NCBI GenBank assembly: GCA_002315655.1
Contig: DCHO01000033.1
Location: forward strand, 32,283-67,768
Reading direction: 5' to 3'
Length of the DNA stretch: 35,486 nt
Origin: Christensenella sp. UBA1750
GTDB lineage: Bacteria; Bacillota; Clostridia; Christensenellales; UBA1750
Made by a program: the position numbers and the translations under genes. Below, piece by piece: positions 22,781 to 31,132 of the stretch. The stretch's first letter is position 1. Every line of letters begins with the position of its first letter. The notes under the pieces are model-generated. The model made no database searches. It was not told where the DNA came from and was given only the letters and a program-made list of their open reading frames with translations.

Positions 22781-22811
22781 ACCGAAGGAAGCGATTTCCT
22801 TCGGTTTTTTT
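22781..22811 (+). terminator. Strong terminator after the cysteine desulfurase
   Basis: ACCGAAGGAA (22781-22790) pairs perfectly with TTCCTTCGGT (22796-22805), followed by a T run. Confidence 0.9.
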
Positions 22812-22877
22812 GCATACAGAGGGCGGTTTTCGGGCAAAGTAGAGTGCAGATAAGTCTGATTGCAGAAAGGATGCGCA

Positions 22878-23327
22878 ATGCAGAAGTTCAGCGAAACTTT
22901 GGGTCTGCTGGCGGTGCAAAGCGGCACGGGAAAACCTTTGGGGCGCATTGCCGGGCTTACGGTTTCAGACAGCGGGCAGGAGGTCACGGGCTTTTCCGTG
23001 CAGTCCAAAGGGCTGCTGCGGAAAAAGCGGTTCGTGCCATTTTGCCGGGTCAGGCACTTCGGCGAGCGCACCGTAGAGCTTGGCTTTGCGCCCTCAAAGG
23101 GAAAGAGGAATGCGCCATCCCTTGTGGGACAGACGGTGCGGGAGACATCCGGGGCGCTTTACGGCTGGGTGACGGACGGGCTGTTTGACGAGAACACCGG
23201 GCACGTCTGCGCAATCGAGGTCTCCAACGGGCTCTTCGAGGACTGGACTTGCGGGCGCATCCTTATGCGGGACTTTATCCTGCGCCCGGAGGGGGTCGTG
23301 GTGCCCACAAACGGCGCACAATCGTGA
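22878..23327 (+). CDS. PRC-barrel domain protein
   Basis: A 149-residue protein that appears to hold two PRC-barrel-like repeats: KPLGRIAGLTVSDSGQEVTG with an RKKRFVPF segment, and a second starting GALYGWVTDGLFDENTGHVC. Such proteins are common in Firmicutes near cysteine desulfurase, mnmA and alaS and are of unknown function; PRC barrels elsewhere serve in RNA processing or photosynthetic reaction centres. ATG 22878 is chosen because GAAAGGATG precedes it; the longer reading begins with TTG and has no ribosome site. It seems to be first gene of an operon with the next two genes. Confidence 0.75.
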   Translation: MQKFSETLGLLAVQSGTGKPLGRIAGLTVSDSGQEVTGFSVQSKGLLRKKRFVPFCRVRHFGERTVELGFAPSKGKRNAPSLVGQTVRETSGALYGWVTDGLFDENTGHVCAIEVSNGLFEDWTCGRILMRDFILRPEGVVVPTNGAQS

Positions 23328-23347
23328 CAGGGAAAGGAGACGGAAAA

Positions 23348-23512
23348 ATGTTCGGTATGCAGAAAAGCAATTTCGGTCTGGGGCTGGCGCTGGGAATGAT
23401 CTCCGGCGCGGCGGTGATTTCCGGCGCGGTGATGGCCTGCCCACAGGGGCGGTGTCTGGCACGTTCGGCGTTGAAAAAGGGCAAGCGGCTCATCCGCACG
23501 ATCGCGGAATAA
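23348..23512 (+). CDS. Small single-pass membrane protein
   Basis: A 54-residue protein, MFGMQKSNFGLGLALGMISG then a hydrophobic run (AAVISGAVMA) and a basic tail (KKGKRLIRTIAE). It has one predicted membrane helix and a CPQGRC pair that might form a disulfide or bind metal. GGAAAGGAGAC precedes the ATG, and it sits between the PRC-barrel and AI-2E genes with operon spacing, which argues that it is real. Function not recognised. Confidence 0.65.
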   Translation: MFGMQKSNFGLGLALGMISGAAVISGAVMACPQGRCLARSALKKGKRLIRTIAE

Positions 23513-23534
23513 AAAGGAAAGTGAAGGTGCGTAG

Positions 23535-24605
23535 ATGAAAACATTTGCGCACCGCTTTTTTACGATGAAAAAGTGGCTGTATTTGGGTATTTCCGCCCTT
23601 GCTTTGTATTTCCTGCGCGGGATGCTCGCCCGGCTGTTCCTCCTGCTGCTGATTTCTTCCACGCTGGCATATTTATTGTGCCCCATTGCCGCGTTTTTAG
23701 AGAGGAAAGCCCGCTTTTCCCCGCGAGCCGCCGCGCTTTGCGTGTTTGCCCTGCTGGGTTGTGTGCTGGCTGTGACCCTGTATCTCGGCATTCCCGCCCT
23801 TGGCAGACAGCTTCACAGCCTGTCCGCCCTGCTGCCGAATGTGATCGGATTTTGCAGGGAAAGCGTGGAAAGCCTGTCGAAAAGGGCGGTTGCATGGGGA
23901 TTTTCGGAAGTAATCGTGTCGAACCTCCTTGCGCAGGCGGGGGAAATTCTCAATTCCTTAGCGGCAAAAGCGGGGGCGGGTGCGTCCGCGTTCATGGGAA
24001 AGATGACCGACAAGAGCGACCTTCTGCTGTCGCCGGTCGTTGCGTTCTTCCTCATCAAGGATAGGCGAGCTCTGTCCTCCGCGGCTCTGCGCTGCGTGCC
24101 GCTGTCCATTCGCCGTGGGGCTATGCAGGTCTTCCTTTCGGTGGAAAAGGCGCTGTCTTCCTATGTTCGCGGGCAGGTGCTGGTTTCGCTGGCAACGGGG
24201 CTGATGACGGCGGCGGGGCTGCTGTGCATCCAAATGCCCTTTGCGCTGATCTTGGGGCTGCTCATGGCGGTCTTTGACCTGATTCCCTATTTCGGCCCAT
24301 GGATAGGCGCGGTGCCCATTGTGCTGCTGGCGCTGCCGGAGGGGACAAAGACGGTGCTTCCGGCCGTCCTTGTTGTCTTTATCGCCCAACAGGCGGAGGC
24401 GCTTGTGCTCTCCCCGAACATCTTGGGGGACGCCGCCGCCCTGCACCCGTGCGTTGTGCTGCTGTCCTTACTTTGCGGCTCCTTCCTCTGGGGCATCCTG
24501 GGGATGCTCTACGCCATCCCGCTTCTGCTCATTCTGCGGGCGGTTTTTGACGCGCTGTTGTCTGAACGGCTCAAATCCGCAAAAGAAATGAAACGCACAC
24601 CTTGA
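23535..24605 (+). CDS. AI-2E transporter (PerM/YdiK) family protein
   Basis: A 356-residue polytopic membrane protein of the PerM/AI-2 exporter-like superfamily, with about seven or eight hydrophobic helices. Diagnostic stretches include MTDKSDLLLSPVVAFFLIKD, YVRGQVLVSLATGLM and FDLIPYFGPWIGAVPIVLLA. Family members have been linked to export of AI-2, Na+/H+ exchange and other roles, so the substrate is open. In Firmicutes this gene often lies before alaS; here ireB follows instead. A ribosome site (GTGAAGGTG) is weakly placed before the ATG. Confidence 0.88.
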   Translation: MKTFAHRFFTMKKWLYLGISALALYFLRGMLARLFLLLLISSTLAYLLCPIAAFLERKARFSPRAAALCVFALLGCVLAVTLYLGIPALGRQLHSLSALLPNVIGFCRESVESLSKRAVAWGFSEVIVSNLLAQAGEILNSLAAKAGAGASAFMGKMTDKSDLLLSPVVAFFLIKDRRALSSAALRCVPLSIRRGAMQVFLSVEKALSSYVRGQVLVSLATGLMTAAGLLCIQMPFALILGLLMAVFDLIPYFGPWIGAVPIVLLALPEGTKTVLPAVLVVFIAQQAEALVLSPNILGDAAALHPCVVLLSLLCGSFLWGILGMLYAIPLLLILRAVFDALLSERLKSAKEMKRTP

Positions 24606-24673
24606 AAGGTGGTCTATTTTTCCTGCTCCCGACTTAAAATTTTGCAGGAGGGATGATTTTCCTCAAAAAGGGG

Positions 24674-24702
24674 TTGGAAATCATTCCGCGATATTGTATA
24701 AT
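24674..24702 (+). promoter_or_regulatory. Sigma-A promoter for ireB-ruvX-DUF1292
   Basis: TTGGAA (24674-24679), 17-base spacer, TATAAT (24697-24702), 37 bases before the ireB start. Confidence 0.75.
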
Positions 24703-24738
24703 AACATTGCGGTAATCTTTGCAAAGGAGCGCGGGAAA

Positions 24739-24996
24739 ATGGATCAGTTCAATGATACGATGCGTTTCAAAATGGGGAACAATGTCTCCATGAACGCCCA
24801 TGACATTCTTATGAGCGTGTATGCTTCCTTGAAGGAGAAGGGCTACGATCCCATCAATCAGATCGTGGGCTACTTAATCTCCGGCGACCCCACCTACATC
24901 ACCTCCTACGGCAATGCCCGGTATCTGATCCGGCAGTTGGAGCGCGACGAGCTCATGGAGGAACTGGTGCGGGCGTATGTGCTCGATCAGGAATAG
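24739..24996 (+). CDS. ireB: IreB family regulatory phosphoprotein
   Basis: An 85-residue protein of the DUF965/IreB family (MDQFNDTMRFKMGN, then GYDPINQIVGYLISGDPTYI and a YGNARYLIRQLERDEL segment). In Enterococcus faecalis IreB is the phosphorylated target of the kinase IreK and lowers cephalosporin resistance; in other Firmicutes it is conserved but less studied. ATG 24739 follows AAAGGAG. Its usual neighbours ruvX and DUF1292 follow, which supports the assignment. Confidence 0.93.
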   Translation: MDQFNDTMRFKMGNNVSMNAHDILMSVYASLKEKGYDPINQIVGYLISGDPTYITSYGNARYLIRQLERDELMEELVRAYVLDQE

Positions 24997-25065
24997 GTCA
25001 CAACCGCATAGAAAGGAAATAGGCGCGTTGGCGGGCGTTTTGCTTGCTTGCGCGCTTTTTTGGAA

Positions 25066-25518
25066 ATGATGACAGTGAAAAAGGTATTGGCATTAGATGT
25101 GGGCAATGTCCGCATCGGCGTGGCGGGAAACGACGCGCTTGGAATCACCGCGCAGGGCATCGAAACGTGGAAGCGCAAGGGCTTAGTCAATGACATTGCG
25201 CACTTTTTGGAAATCGCAAAGGAGCGCGGCGCGGAAGCCTTTGTTTTAGGGCTTCCGAAAAACATGGACGGCACGGAAGGCTTTCAGGCGGAAGACACCC
25301 GAACTTTCGGGGATGCGCTGAAAGAAGCCTCCGGCCTGCCCATCTTCTATGTGGACGAGCGGCTGACCAGCAAGAGCGCCCACAATATGCTGCACGAAAC
25401 CGGCATCAAACAAAAGGATCACAAAAAAGTGGTGGACAAGATCGCTGCCGTGCTGATCCTGGAAACCTATATGCAGAATCCCGAACGATATTGGAAAACG
25501 GAGGAAGAAAGACCATGA
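25066..25518 (+). CDS. ruvX: RuvX/YqgF Holliday junction resolvase-like protein
   Basis: A 150-residue RNase H-fold nuclease. YqgF proteins mature the 5' end of 16S rRNA and have been proposed as resolvases. The fold's acidic residues are seen at D11 (LALDVGNVRIGVA), in GLPKNMDGTEG, and in DERLTSKSAHNML and KKVVDKIAAVLILE. The start is uncertain: ATG 25066 or 25069 lies just after a weak GGAAA, while a longer reading from TTG 25048 has no support. The stop overlaps the next gene's ATG (ATGA), a sign of coupled translation. Confidence 0.92.
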   Translation: MMTVKKVLALDVGNVRIGVAGNDALGITAQGIETWKRKGLVNDIAHFLEIAKERGAEAFVLGLPKNMDGTEGFQAEDTRTFGDALKEASGLPIFYVDERLTSKSAHNMLHETGIKQKDHKKVVDKIAAVLILETYMQNPERYWKTEEERP

Positions 25519-25799
25519 CCGAAGAAATGGACAACATCATCGTGCTCACCGACGAGGACGGAAACGACGTGGAATTTGAGCACGTCTGCACCGTGGAGCA
25601 CAAGGGCAAGGAGTACATCTGCCTGATCCCCTTGGAGGACGAGGACTCCGACGAGGACGAAAACGCGCTGATCTTTTTGGAGATTCTGCCGGGGCAGAAC
25701 GGCAAAGAGGACGTTTACCGCTCCGTGGACGACGAAAAGCTGCTCAACACCCTGTATTCCGAGTATCTTTCCATCGTGGAAGAGGATGATGGGGAGTGA
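25515..25799 (+). CDS. DUF1292 (YrzB-like) protein
   Basis: A 94-residue acidic protein (MTEEMDNIIVLTDEDGNDVE then FEHVCTVEHKGKEYICLIPL), a family widespread in Firmicutes with no known function. It starts inside the ruvX stop codon (ATGA at 25515-25518) with GAGGAAGAAA upstream. The IreB-RuvX-DUF1292 trio is a standard Firmicute arrangement. Confidence 0.93.
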   Translation: MTEEMDNIIVLTDEDGNDVEFEHVCTVEHKGKEYICLIPLEDEDSDEDENALIFLEILPGQNGKEDVYRSVDDEKLLNTLYSEYLSIVEEDDGE

Positions 25800-25815
25800 A
25801 CCGAACCCGGATACA

Positions 25816-25839
25816 GGTAGGGGCGGGGTCACCCCGCCC
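25816..25839 (+). repeat. GC-rich 24-nt palindromic repeat, copy 2
   Basis: A 24-nt unit identical to the reverse complement of 17771-17794. Here the palindrome extends to 11 bp per arm (25819-25829 and 25831-25841) around a single central C. It lies between the DUF1292 gene and araB and may end the upstream transcript. Confidence 0.85.
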
Positions 25840-25875
25840 CTGTGACGATACACATACATAAAGGAGACTGCGATT

Positions 25876-27546
25876 ATGGCGAAATATTCGATCGGTGTGG
25901 ATTACGGAACCCTGTCCGGGCGTGCGGTGCTGGTGGATGCCAAGACAGGTGCAGAGCTTTGCGATGCGACCTACGAATACCCCCATGCGGTGATGGACGA
26001 AACGCTGCCCTCCGGAAAGAAATTGGGCACCGACTGGGCGCTGCAGCATCCGCAGGACTACTTGGATGTGCTGCACAACACCATTCCGGCGCTTCTCAAA
26101 CAGAGCGGTGTTGACCCCCGTGACATCATCGGCATCGGCTGCGACTTTACCGCCTGCACGCTGATTCCCGTCAAGAAGGACGGCACGCCGCTGTGCTTCC
26201 TGCCGGAATATGAGAACGAGCCCCACGCCTATATCAAGCTGTGGAAGCACCACGCCGCGCAGGACGAGGCGAACAAATTAAACGCCATTGCGGAAGCACG
26301 CGGCGAAGGCTGGCTCAAAAACTACGGCGGAAAAATTTCCTCCGAATGGGCAATCCCGAAAATCTGGCAGGTGCTGGACGAGGCCCCCGAAATCTACGCC
26401 GCCGCCGACCGCTTCATTGAGTCCTCCGACTGGATCATCTGGCAGCTCTGCGGAAAAGAAACAAGGAACTCCTGCGTGGCGGGCTACAAGGAAATGTGGA
26501 ACAAGCGCGCAGGCTACCCCTCAAAGGACTTCTTCTACGCACTTGACCCCCGGCTGGAAAATGTCGTGGAGGAAAAGCTGGGCACCGAAATCCTGCCCCT
26601 TGGCACCAAGGCGGGGGAGATCACCGAGGAAGCCGCGAAGCTGACCGGCCTGTGTGTGGGCACCGCCGTGGCCGTGGGCAATGTGGACGCGCACGTCTGC
26701 CTGCCCGCCGTGGGCATTGACGGCCCTAATCAGATGCTCGCCATCATGGGCACCTCCACCTGCCACATCACCATGGGTACAAAGGAAAAGCAGGTGCCCG
26801 GAATGTGCGGCGTGGTGGAGGACGGCGTAATGCCGGGCTATTTCGGCTACGAGGCCGGACAGAGCTGCGTGGGTGACCATTTTGCGTGGTTCATGGACAA
26901 CTGCGTGCCCGAAAGCTACCAACAGGCGGCGCGGGAAGAAGGCATCAGCATCTTCAAATACGTCGGAAATTTAGCCGACAAACTGAAACCCGGGCAGAGC
27001 GGCCTTGTGGCACTGGACTGGTGGAACGGCAACCGCTCGGTGCTGGTGGATGTGGACTTGACCGGCATGATGCTGGGCATGACCCTGCAGACCAAGCCCG
27101 AGGAAATGTACCGCGCCTTAATCGAAGCCACCGCCTACGGCACCCGCGAGATCGTGGATAACTTCAAAGACAACGGCGTGCAGGTAGATACCTTCTTTGC
27201 CTCCGGCGGCATCGCGCAGAAAGACCCCATGATGATGCAGATTTACGCCGATGTGCTCAATCTCCCCATCAAAATTGCGGGAACCGCGCAGGGCCCCGCG
27301 CTTGGCAGCGCAATCTTCGGTTCCGTTGCGGCGGGCGAGGCAAAGGGCGGCTATGACGACATTTTCACCGCGGCGCGGGCGATGGGCAAGACCAAGAACT
27401 TAACCTACACCCCGAACCCCGAAAACGTGAAGGTCTATGACAAGCTGTTCAAAGAGTATCAGATTCTCCACGATTATTTCGGCCGCGGCGCAAACGACGT
27501 GATGAAGCGCTTAAAAGCCATCAAAAAGGAACAGATGGGGGAATAA
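25876..27546 (+). CDS. araB: Ribulokinase
   Basis: A 556-residue FGGY-family sugar kinase that phosphorylates L-ribulose to L-ribulose 5-phosphate. The start MAKYSIGVDYGTLSGRAVLV holds the ATP-binding phosphate-1 motif of ribulokinases, and IGIGCDFTACTLIPV and IMGTSTCHITMGTKEK are typical of AraB. The C-terminal GGIAQKDPMMMQIYADVLN is the FGGY signature region. Length is normal. AAAGGAG precedes the ATG. AraD starts 3 bases after its stop, confirming an arabinose/ribulose operon. No araA isomerase and no araR regulator is visible nearby. Confidence 0.95.
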   Translation: MAKYSIGVDYGTLSGRAVLVDAKTGAELCDATYEYPHAVMDETLPSGKKLGTDWALQHPQDYLDVLHNTIPALLKQSGVDPRDIIGIGCDFTACTLIPVKKDGTPLCFLPEYENEPHAYIKLWKHHAAQDEANKLNAIAEARGEGWLKNYGGKISSEWAIPKIWQVLDEAPEIYAAADRFIESSDWIIWQLCGKETRNSCVAGYKEMWNKRAGYPSKDFFYALDPRLENVVEEKLGTEILPLGTKAGEITEEAAKLTGLCVGTAVAVGNVDAHVCLPAVGIDGPNQMLAIMGTSTCHITMGTKEKQVPGMCGVVEDGVMPGYFGYEAGQSCVGDHFAWFMDNCVPESYQQAAREEGISIFKYVGNLADKLKPGQSGLVALDWWNGNRSVLVDVDLTGMMLGMTLQTKPEEMYRALIEATAYGTREIVDNFKDNGVQVDTFFASGGIAQKDPMMMQIYADVLNLPIKIAGTAQGPALGSAIFGSVAAGEAKGGYDDIFTAARAMGKTKNLTYTPNPENVKVYDKLFKEYQILHDYFGRGANDVMKRLKAIKKEQMGE

Positions 27547-27549
27547 ATC

Positions 27550-28242
27550 ATGCTGGAAGCCCTCAAAAAGCAGGTCTGCGAAGCGAATTTGCTGCTTCCG
27601 AAATATAACCTTGTCACCTTTACATGGGGAAACGTCTCCGGCATTGACCGGGAGTCCGGGCTTATGGTCATCAAGCCCTCCGGCGTGGAATACGACGGCA
27701 TGACCCCGGAGGATATGGTGGTGGTCGATCTTGCGACGGGCGAAAAAGTGGAGGGGAAGTATAAGCCCTCCTCCGACACCGACACCCATCTGGCACTCTA
27801 CCGCGCATGGGGCGATTTGGGCGGCATCGTCCACACCCATTCCCGCTGGGCAACGATCTTTGCTCAGACCGGGCGCGGTATTCCCGCCTTGGGCACCACC
27901 CACGCGGACGATTTCTACGGCGAAATCCCCTGCACGCGGAAAATGACCCCCGAGGAAATCGGCGGGAAATACGAGCTGGAAACGGGCAATGTCATCATTG
28001 AGCGATTCTCCGAGCTTGACCCTATGGACATCCGCGCCGCGCTGGTGTATTCCCACGGCCCCTTCTGTTGGGGAAACGATCCCGTCTCCGCGGTCAAAAA
28101 GGCCGTGGTGCTGGAGGAGGTCGCCTTTATGGCGTGGCACAATCTTGTGCTGAATCCCCAAATTCCTCCCATGCAGCAGGAGCTGCTGGACAAGCACTAC
28201 CTGCGCAAGCATGGAAAGAACGCCTATTACGGGCAGAATTAG
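27550..28242 (+). CDS. araD: L-ribulose-5-phosphate 4-epimerase
   Basis: A 230-residue class II aldolase-fold enzyme that converts L-ribulose 5-phosphate to D-xylulose 5-phosphate for the pentose phosphate pathway. Zinc ligands are H95 and H97 (VHTHSRW) and H169 (YSHGPFCWG); D76 (SSDTDTH) and D120 (TTHADDFYG) match the residue numbers of the E. coli enzyme. The tail KHYLRKHGKNAYYGQ is the AraD C-terminal signature with the catalytic Tyr. These features favour AraD over the related L-fuculose-phosphate aldolase. It is tightly coupled to araB. Confidence 0.96.
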   Translation: MLEALKKQVCEANLLLPKYNLVTFTWGNVSGIDRESGLMVIKPSGVEYDGMTPEDMVVVDLATGEKVEGKYKPSSDTDTHLALYRAWGDLGGIVHTHSRWATIFAQTGRGIPALGTTHADDFYGEIPCTRKMTPEEIGGKYELETGNVIIERFSELDPMDIRAALVYSHGPFCWGNDPVSAVKKAVVLEEVAFMAWHNLVLNPQIPPMQQELLDKHYLRKHGKNAYYGQN

Positions 28243-28250
28243 GAGAATGT

Positions 28251-28868
28251 ATGTGGAAAGACCTCACCGAGCCTTGGAAGATTGCTTTTTCACAGGCGTG
28301 GCAGGCGTATGTCGAGGGCAGCATCCCGATAGGCGCAACGCTTTTTGACGAAAACGGGAACTGCTTGGGACAAGCCCGCAACGGGCGGAATCTGCAGAAC
28401 GTGAAAAACCCGTGGATTCGCCACGCGGAAAACACGCTGCTGTGGGAGACCGAGCTTCCCGCCGAGCAGCTCAAAAGCATCCGCTCCGCGACCCTTTACA
28501 CCACCATGGAGCCCTGCCCCATGTGCATGGGCACCTGCGTCATGGGTAATATCCGCCATCTGCGCTACGCCGCCCGCGACCCCTATTGCGGCGCGGTGCA
28601 CTTCAAGGACACAGACCCCTACATCGAAAGCAAGCATCTGGATTACACATTAGCCGGCGGGGAGCAGGAATTTGTGCAGACCGCATTGCAGAGCATCCAT
28701 GAACTGAGAAACGGCGGCGACGGCGGCAAGGTGCTTGCCGACTTTGAGAGGCTTTTACCCGGGGCGGTCACAGCCGCAAGAGCATTGCAGGAAAAGGTTC
28801 AGGGGTTTGCGCAGGAAAAAGCGCCCATGGAAAAAGTTTATGACGCCATTTGCGCGTATTTCGGGTAA
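28251..28868 (+). CDS. Nucleoside/cytidine deaminase-fold protein
   Basis: A 205-residue zinc-dependent deaminase. The zinc site is complete: H58-A-E60 (IRHAENTLL) and P-C89-P-M-C92 (EPCPMCMGTC). It differs from TadA by a longer C-terminus (about 70 extra residues ending FAQEKAPMEKVYDAICAYFG). Guanine or other nucleobase deamination is plausible but unproved. ATG 28251 is chosen for AGGAG 5 bases upstream; the longer reading from 28068 overlaps araD in another frame. It lies inside the araBD-fucosidase operon, an odd place for a nucleotide enzyme. Confidence 0.85.
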   Translation: MWKDLTEPWKIAFSQAWQAYVEGSIPIGATLFDENGNCLGQARNGRNLQNVKNPWIRHAENTLLWETELPAEQLKSIRSATLYTTMEPCPMCMGTCVMGNIRHLRYAARDPYCGAVHFKDTDPYIESKHLDYTLAGGEQEFVQTALQSIHELRNGGDGGKVLADFERLLPGAVTAARALQEKVQGFAQEKAPMEKVYDAICAYFG

Positions 28869-28895
28869 GAAAATCACTTAAAGGAGCAACACAGC

Positions 28896-30098
28896 ATGGT
28901 TTTTGACAATAAGTTCGGAATGTTCATTCACTGGGGCTTTTACGCCCAGACCGGCATTCAGGAGCAGGTCTACGCCCGCTTTGACTGGAAGAGGGAGGAC
29001 TATGAGCCGCTCAAGGACACCTTCAACCCCGTGGATTACGACCCGGAGCAATGGGTGAAAATGGCGAAGGCTGCGGGGATGCAGTACATCTGCTTTACCA
29101 CCAAGCACCACGACGGCTTCTGTATGTGGGACACCAAGTACACCGACTACAACATCATGAACACGCCCTATCATAAGGACGTGCTCAAAATGCTCGCCGA
29201 CGCCTGTGCCAAGTATGACATGAAGCTGGGGCTTTACTATTCCAACCCCGACTGGCATCATCCGCTGGCGTACAATCCCGGCTCCACGCACCAGTGGAAG
29301 TCCGTGGATAAGGAGCACTATAACGTTGCGGAATACCGCACCTTTATGAAGAATCAGATGGTGGAGCTGCTGACCGGTTACGGCAAAATCTACACCCTGT
29401 TTTGGGACATTCCGCCCTTTGTGCAGGACGATTCTTCCTTAAACGATCTGGCGCGCAAATTGCAGCCCGGCATTTTCATCAACGACCGGGGCTTTGACAA
29501 GGGCGATTTCTCCACCCCCGAGCGCGAGTACAAGGCGCAGGAAATGACCCGCTTCACCCGCATGACCGAGGCTTGCAACTCATTAGGTCAGCAGTCGTGG
29601 GGCTACCGGGAGCAGGAGGATTTCTATTCCCTCCGCCACATCAAGACCGCCATCGACAAGTACATGGCGATGGGCGCGTCCTATCTGCTCAACGTCGGCC
29701 CCGACGGGCGCGGCGTGGTCACGGAGGCTTACGCTGACCGCCTGAAAGCGGTGGGCGACTGGTACAACAAGGTGAAAATCGGTCTGGAAGGCACCGACGG
29801 CGACGATTACGACTATTGCGACGAGCACAACGCCTTCATTGCCACCAAAAAGGACGGCAAGACCTATCTGCATTACTATGACGGCCTGATGTCCTCTGCC
29901 GTTGCGCTGAAAAACTTCCCTTCCGTGCCCAAGTCCGTCAAACTGCTCAACACCGGCGCACTCCTGTCCGCGAAGGCGGAAAGACTGCCTGAGTTCTTCG
30001 ACATTGACACCGGGCGCAGCGAGATTACTTATTTGCACATTTCCGGCATTCCCGTGGACGAGCTCAATGAGCCCATTGTTCTGGAAATCGAGTGGTAA
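28896..30098 (+). CDS. Alpha-L-fucosidase, glycoside hydrolase family 29
   Basis: A 400-residue GH29 enzyme that releases L-fucose from fucosylated glycans such as mucin, milk or plant xyloglucan fragments. It opens with FGMFIHWGFYAQ (family motif F-I-H-W-G, residues 10-14), has TTKHHDGFCMWDT (70-80), and the likely nucleophile is D171 in TLFWDIPPF. No signal peptide is present, so it acts on internalised sugars. AAAGGAG precedes the ATG. It is the last gene of the araBD operon and ends at a strong hairpin. Its product could feed the fucose isomerase at 12.9 kb. Confidence 0.92.
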   Translation: MVFDNKFGMFIHWGFYAQTGIQEQVYARFDWKREDYEPLKDTFNPVDYDPEQWVKMAKAAGMQYICFTTKHHDGFCMWDTKYTDYNIMNTPYHKDVLKMLADACAKYDMKLGLYYSNPDWHHPLAYNPGSTHQWKSVDKEHYNVAEYRTFMKNQMVELLTGYGKIYTLFWDIPPFVQDDSSLNDLARKLQPGIFINDRGFDKGDFSTPEREYKAQEMTRFTRMTEACNSLGQQSWGYREQEDFYSLRHIKTAIDKYMAMGASYLLNVGPDGRGVVTEAYADRLKAVGDWYNKVKIGLEGTDGDDYDYCDEHNAFIATKKDGKTYLHYYDGLMSSAVALKNFPSVPKSVKLLNTGALLSAKAERLPEFFDIDTGRSEITYLHISGIPVDELNEPIVLEIEW

Positions 30099-30102
30099 AA
30101 AA

Positions 30103-30141
30103 AGAAAATCCTGTGAAGGCGCGTCTTTCACAGGATTTTCT
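30103..30141. terminator. Bidirectional terminator after the fucosidase
   Basis: AGAAAATCCTGTGAA (30103-30117) is an exact 15-bp complement of 30127-30141, flanked by A and T runs, between convergent genes. Confidence 0.9.
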
Positions 30142-30153
30142 GCATATTAGGGG

Positions 30154-31002
30154 TTATAAGGTCTGCCGGAAGCCCTTGCCGATGATCTCCGAGGAATTGG
30201 AAATGACGATGAAGGCGTGGGGGTCAACGGTGTGCAGGTAGGTGCGCAGGTGCACCGCCTGTCCGCGGGACAGAACGGTTAAAATCACGGTGCGCTCGTT
30301 GCGGGAATACGCGCCTTCGCCGTGCAGCAGGGTCGCGGAGCGGTTTAGGGTCTTTGTGATGTAGTCCGCGACCTCATCGGGCTTGTCGGTCACGATGGTG
30401 AAATACTTGGACAGGTTGATGTTTTCAATGACGGAATCCACCACCAGCGCCTTGGAGAGCAGCCCCAGCAGGGAGAACAGACCCGTTTCGATGCCGAACA
30501 CGACCCCGGCGGCGGTGGCGATGAGGAAATCGGTGCAGAACAGGGCTTTTCCGATGTCGACATTGGTGTATTTCTTGAAGATTTTTGCCACAATGTCCGT
30601 GCCGCCGGTTGAGGCCTCGCGGTTAAAGAGGATGGCGGAGCCCACGGCGGGCAGCAGCACCGAGAAGCACAATTCCAGCGTGGGCTGGGAGGTCAGCGGC
30701 TTTGAGAGCGGCATAACCTTTTCCAGAAGCGTGATGGAAAGCGACATGAGCAGGGAACAATAGACGGTCTTGAAGCCGAAACTGCGCCCGAACACAATAA
30801 AGCCGATGAGCAGCAGTGCCACATTGATGCACAGCACATAGGTACCGCTGGACACGTTGGGGAACAGTGCGCCCAAGATCACGGAAATGCCCGACACGCC
30901 GCCGGTGGAAAAGTTGTTGGGAAATTTGAAGAAATAGATGCCGACAGTGACCATCAGCGTGCCCAAGGTGATCCAGAAAAAGTCCCGGAATTTCTCTTTC
31001 AC
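30154..31002 (-). CDS. YitT family membrane protein
   Basis: A 282-residue protein with five or six hydrophobic helices in the first ~200 residues (FFWITLGTLMVTVGIYFFKF, then the signature FSTGGVSGISVIL and EASTGGTDIVAK) and a soluble DUF2179 domain at the C-terminus (RTVILTVLSRGQAVHLRTYL and VDPHAFIVIS). Role unknown; family members are widespread in Firmicutes. It starts with GTG (31002-31000), preceded by GGAGG at about 10 bases; there is no in-frame ATG nearby that suits. It has its own promoter. Confidence 0.9.
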   Translation of the reverse strand: MKEKFRDFFWITLGTLMVTVGIYFFKFPNNFSTGGVSGISVILGALFPNVSSGTYVLCINVALLLIGFIVFGRSFGFKTVYCSLLMSLSITLLEKVMPLSKPLTSQPTLELCFSVLLPAVGSAILFNREASTGGTDIVAKIFKKYTNVDIGKALFCTDFLIATAAGVVFGIETGLFSLLGLLSKALVVDSVIENINLSKYFTIVTDKPDEVADYITKTLNRSATLLHGEGAYSRNERTVILTVLSRGQAVHLRTYLHTVDPHAFIVISNSSEIIGKGFRQTL

Positions 31003-31048
31003 GTCAAGTTTGCCTCCGAAATGCAGGATTATGATTCATTCCTATGCT

Positions 31049-31076
31049 ATTATAGCAGAAATCCTGCAAAAATCAA
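31049..31076 (-). promoter_or_regulatory. Sigma-A promoter for the YitT gene
   Basis: Minus strand: TTGATT (31076-31071), 16-base spacer, TATAAT (31054-31049). Confidence 0.7.
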
Positions 31077-31085
31077 TAGAAAAAA

Positions 31086-31115
31086 GCCGACAGCGTTTAT
31101 CAAATCGCTGTCGGC
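31086..31115 (-). terminator. Terminator of the double-glycine-leader/epimerase operon
   Basis: GCCGACAGCG (31086-31095) pairs perfectly with CGCTGTCGGC (31106-31115); on the minus strand it is followed by TTTTTTC. Confidence 0.85.
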
Positions 31116-31132
31116 CAATTCTTGCAGACTGT

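Noticed and set aside
24606..24738. Possible T-box or other RNA leader before ireB
   Set aside because: Only a loose inverted repeat and a plain promoter are visible; no T-box sequence is seen.
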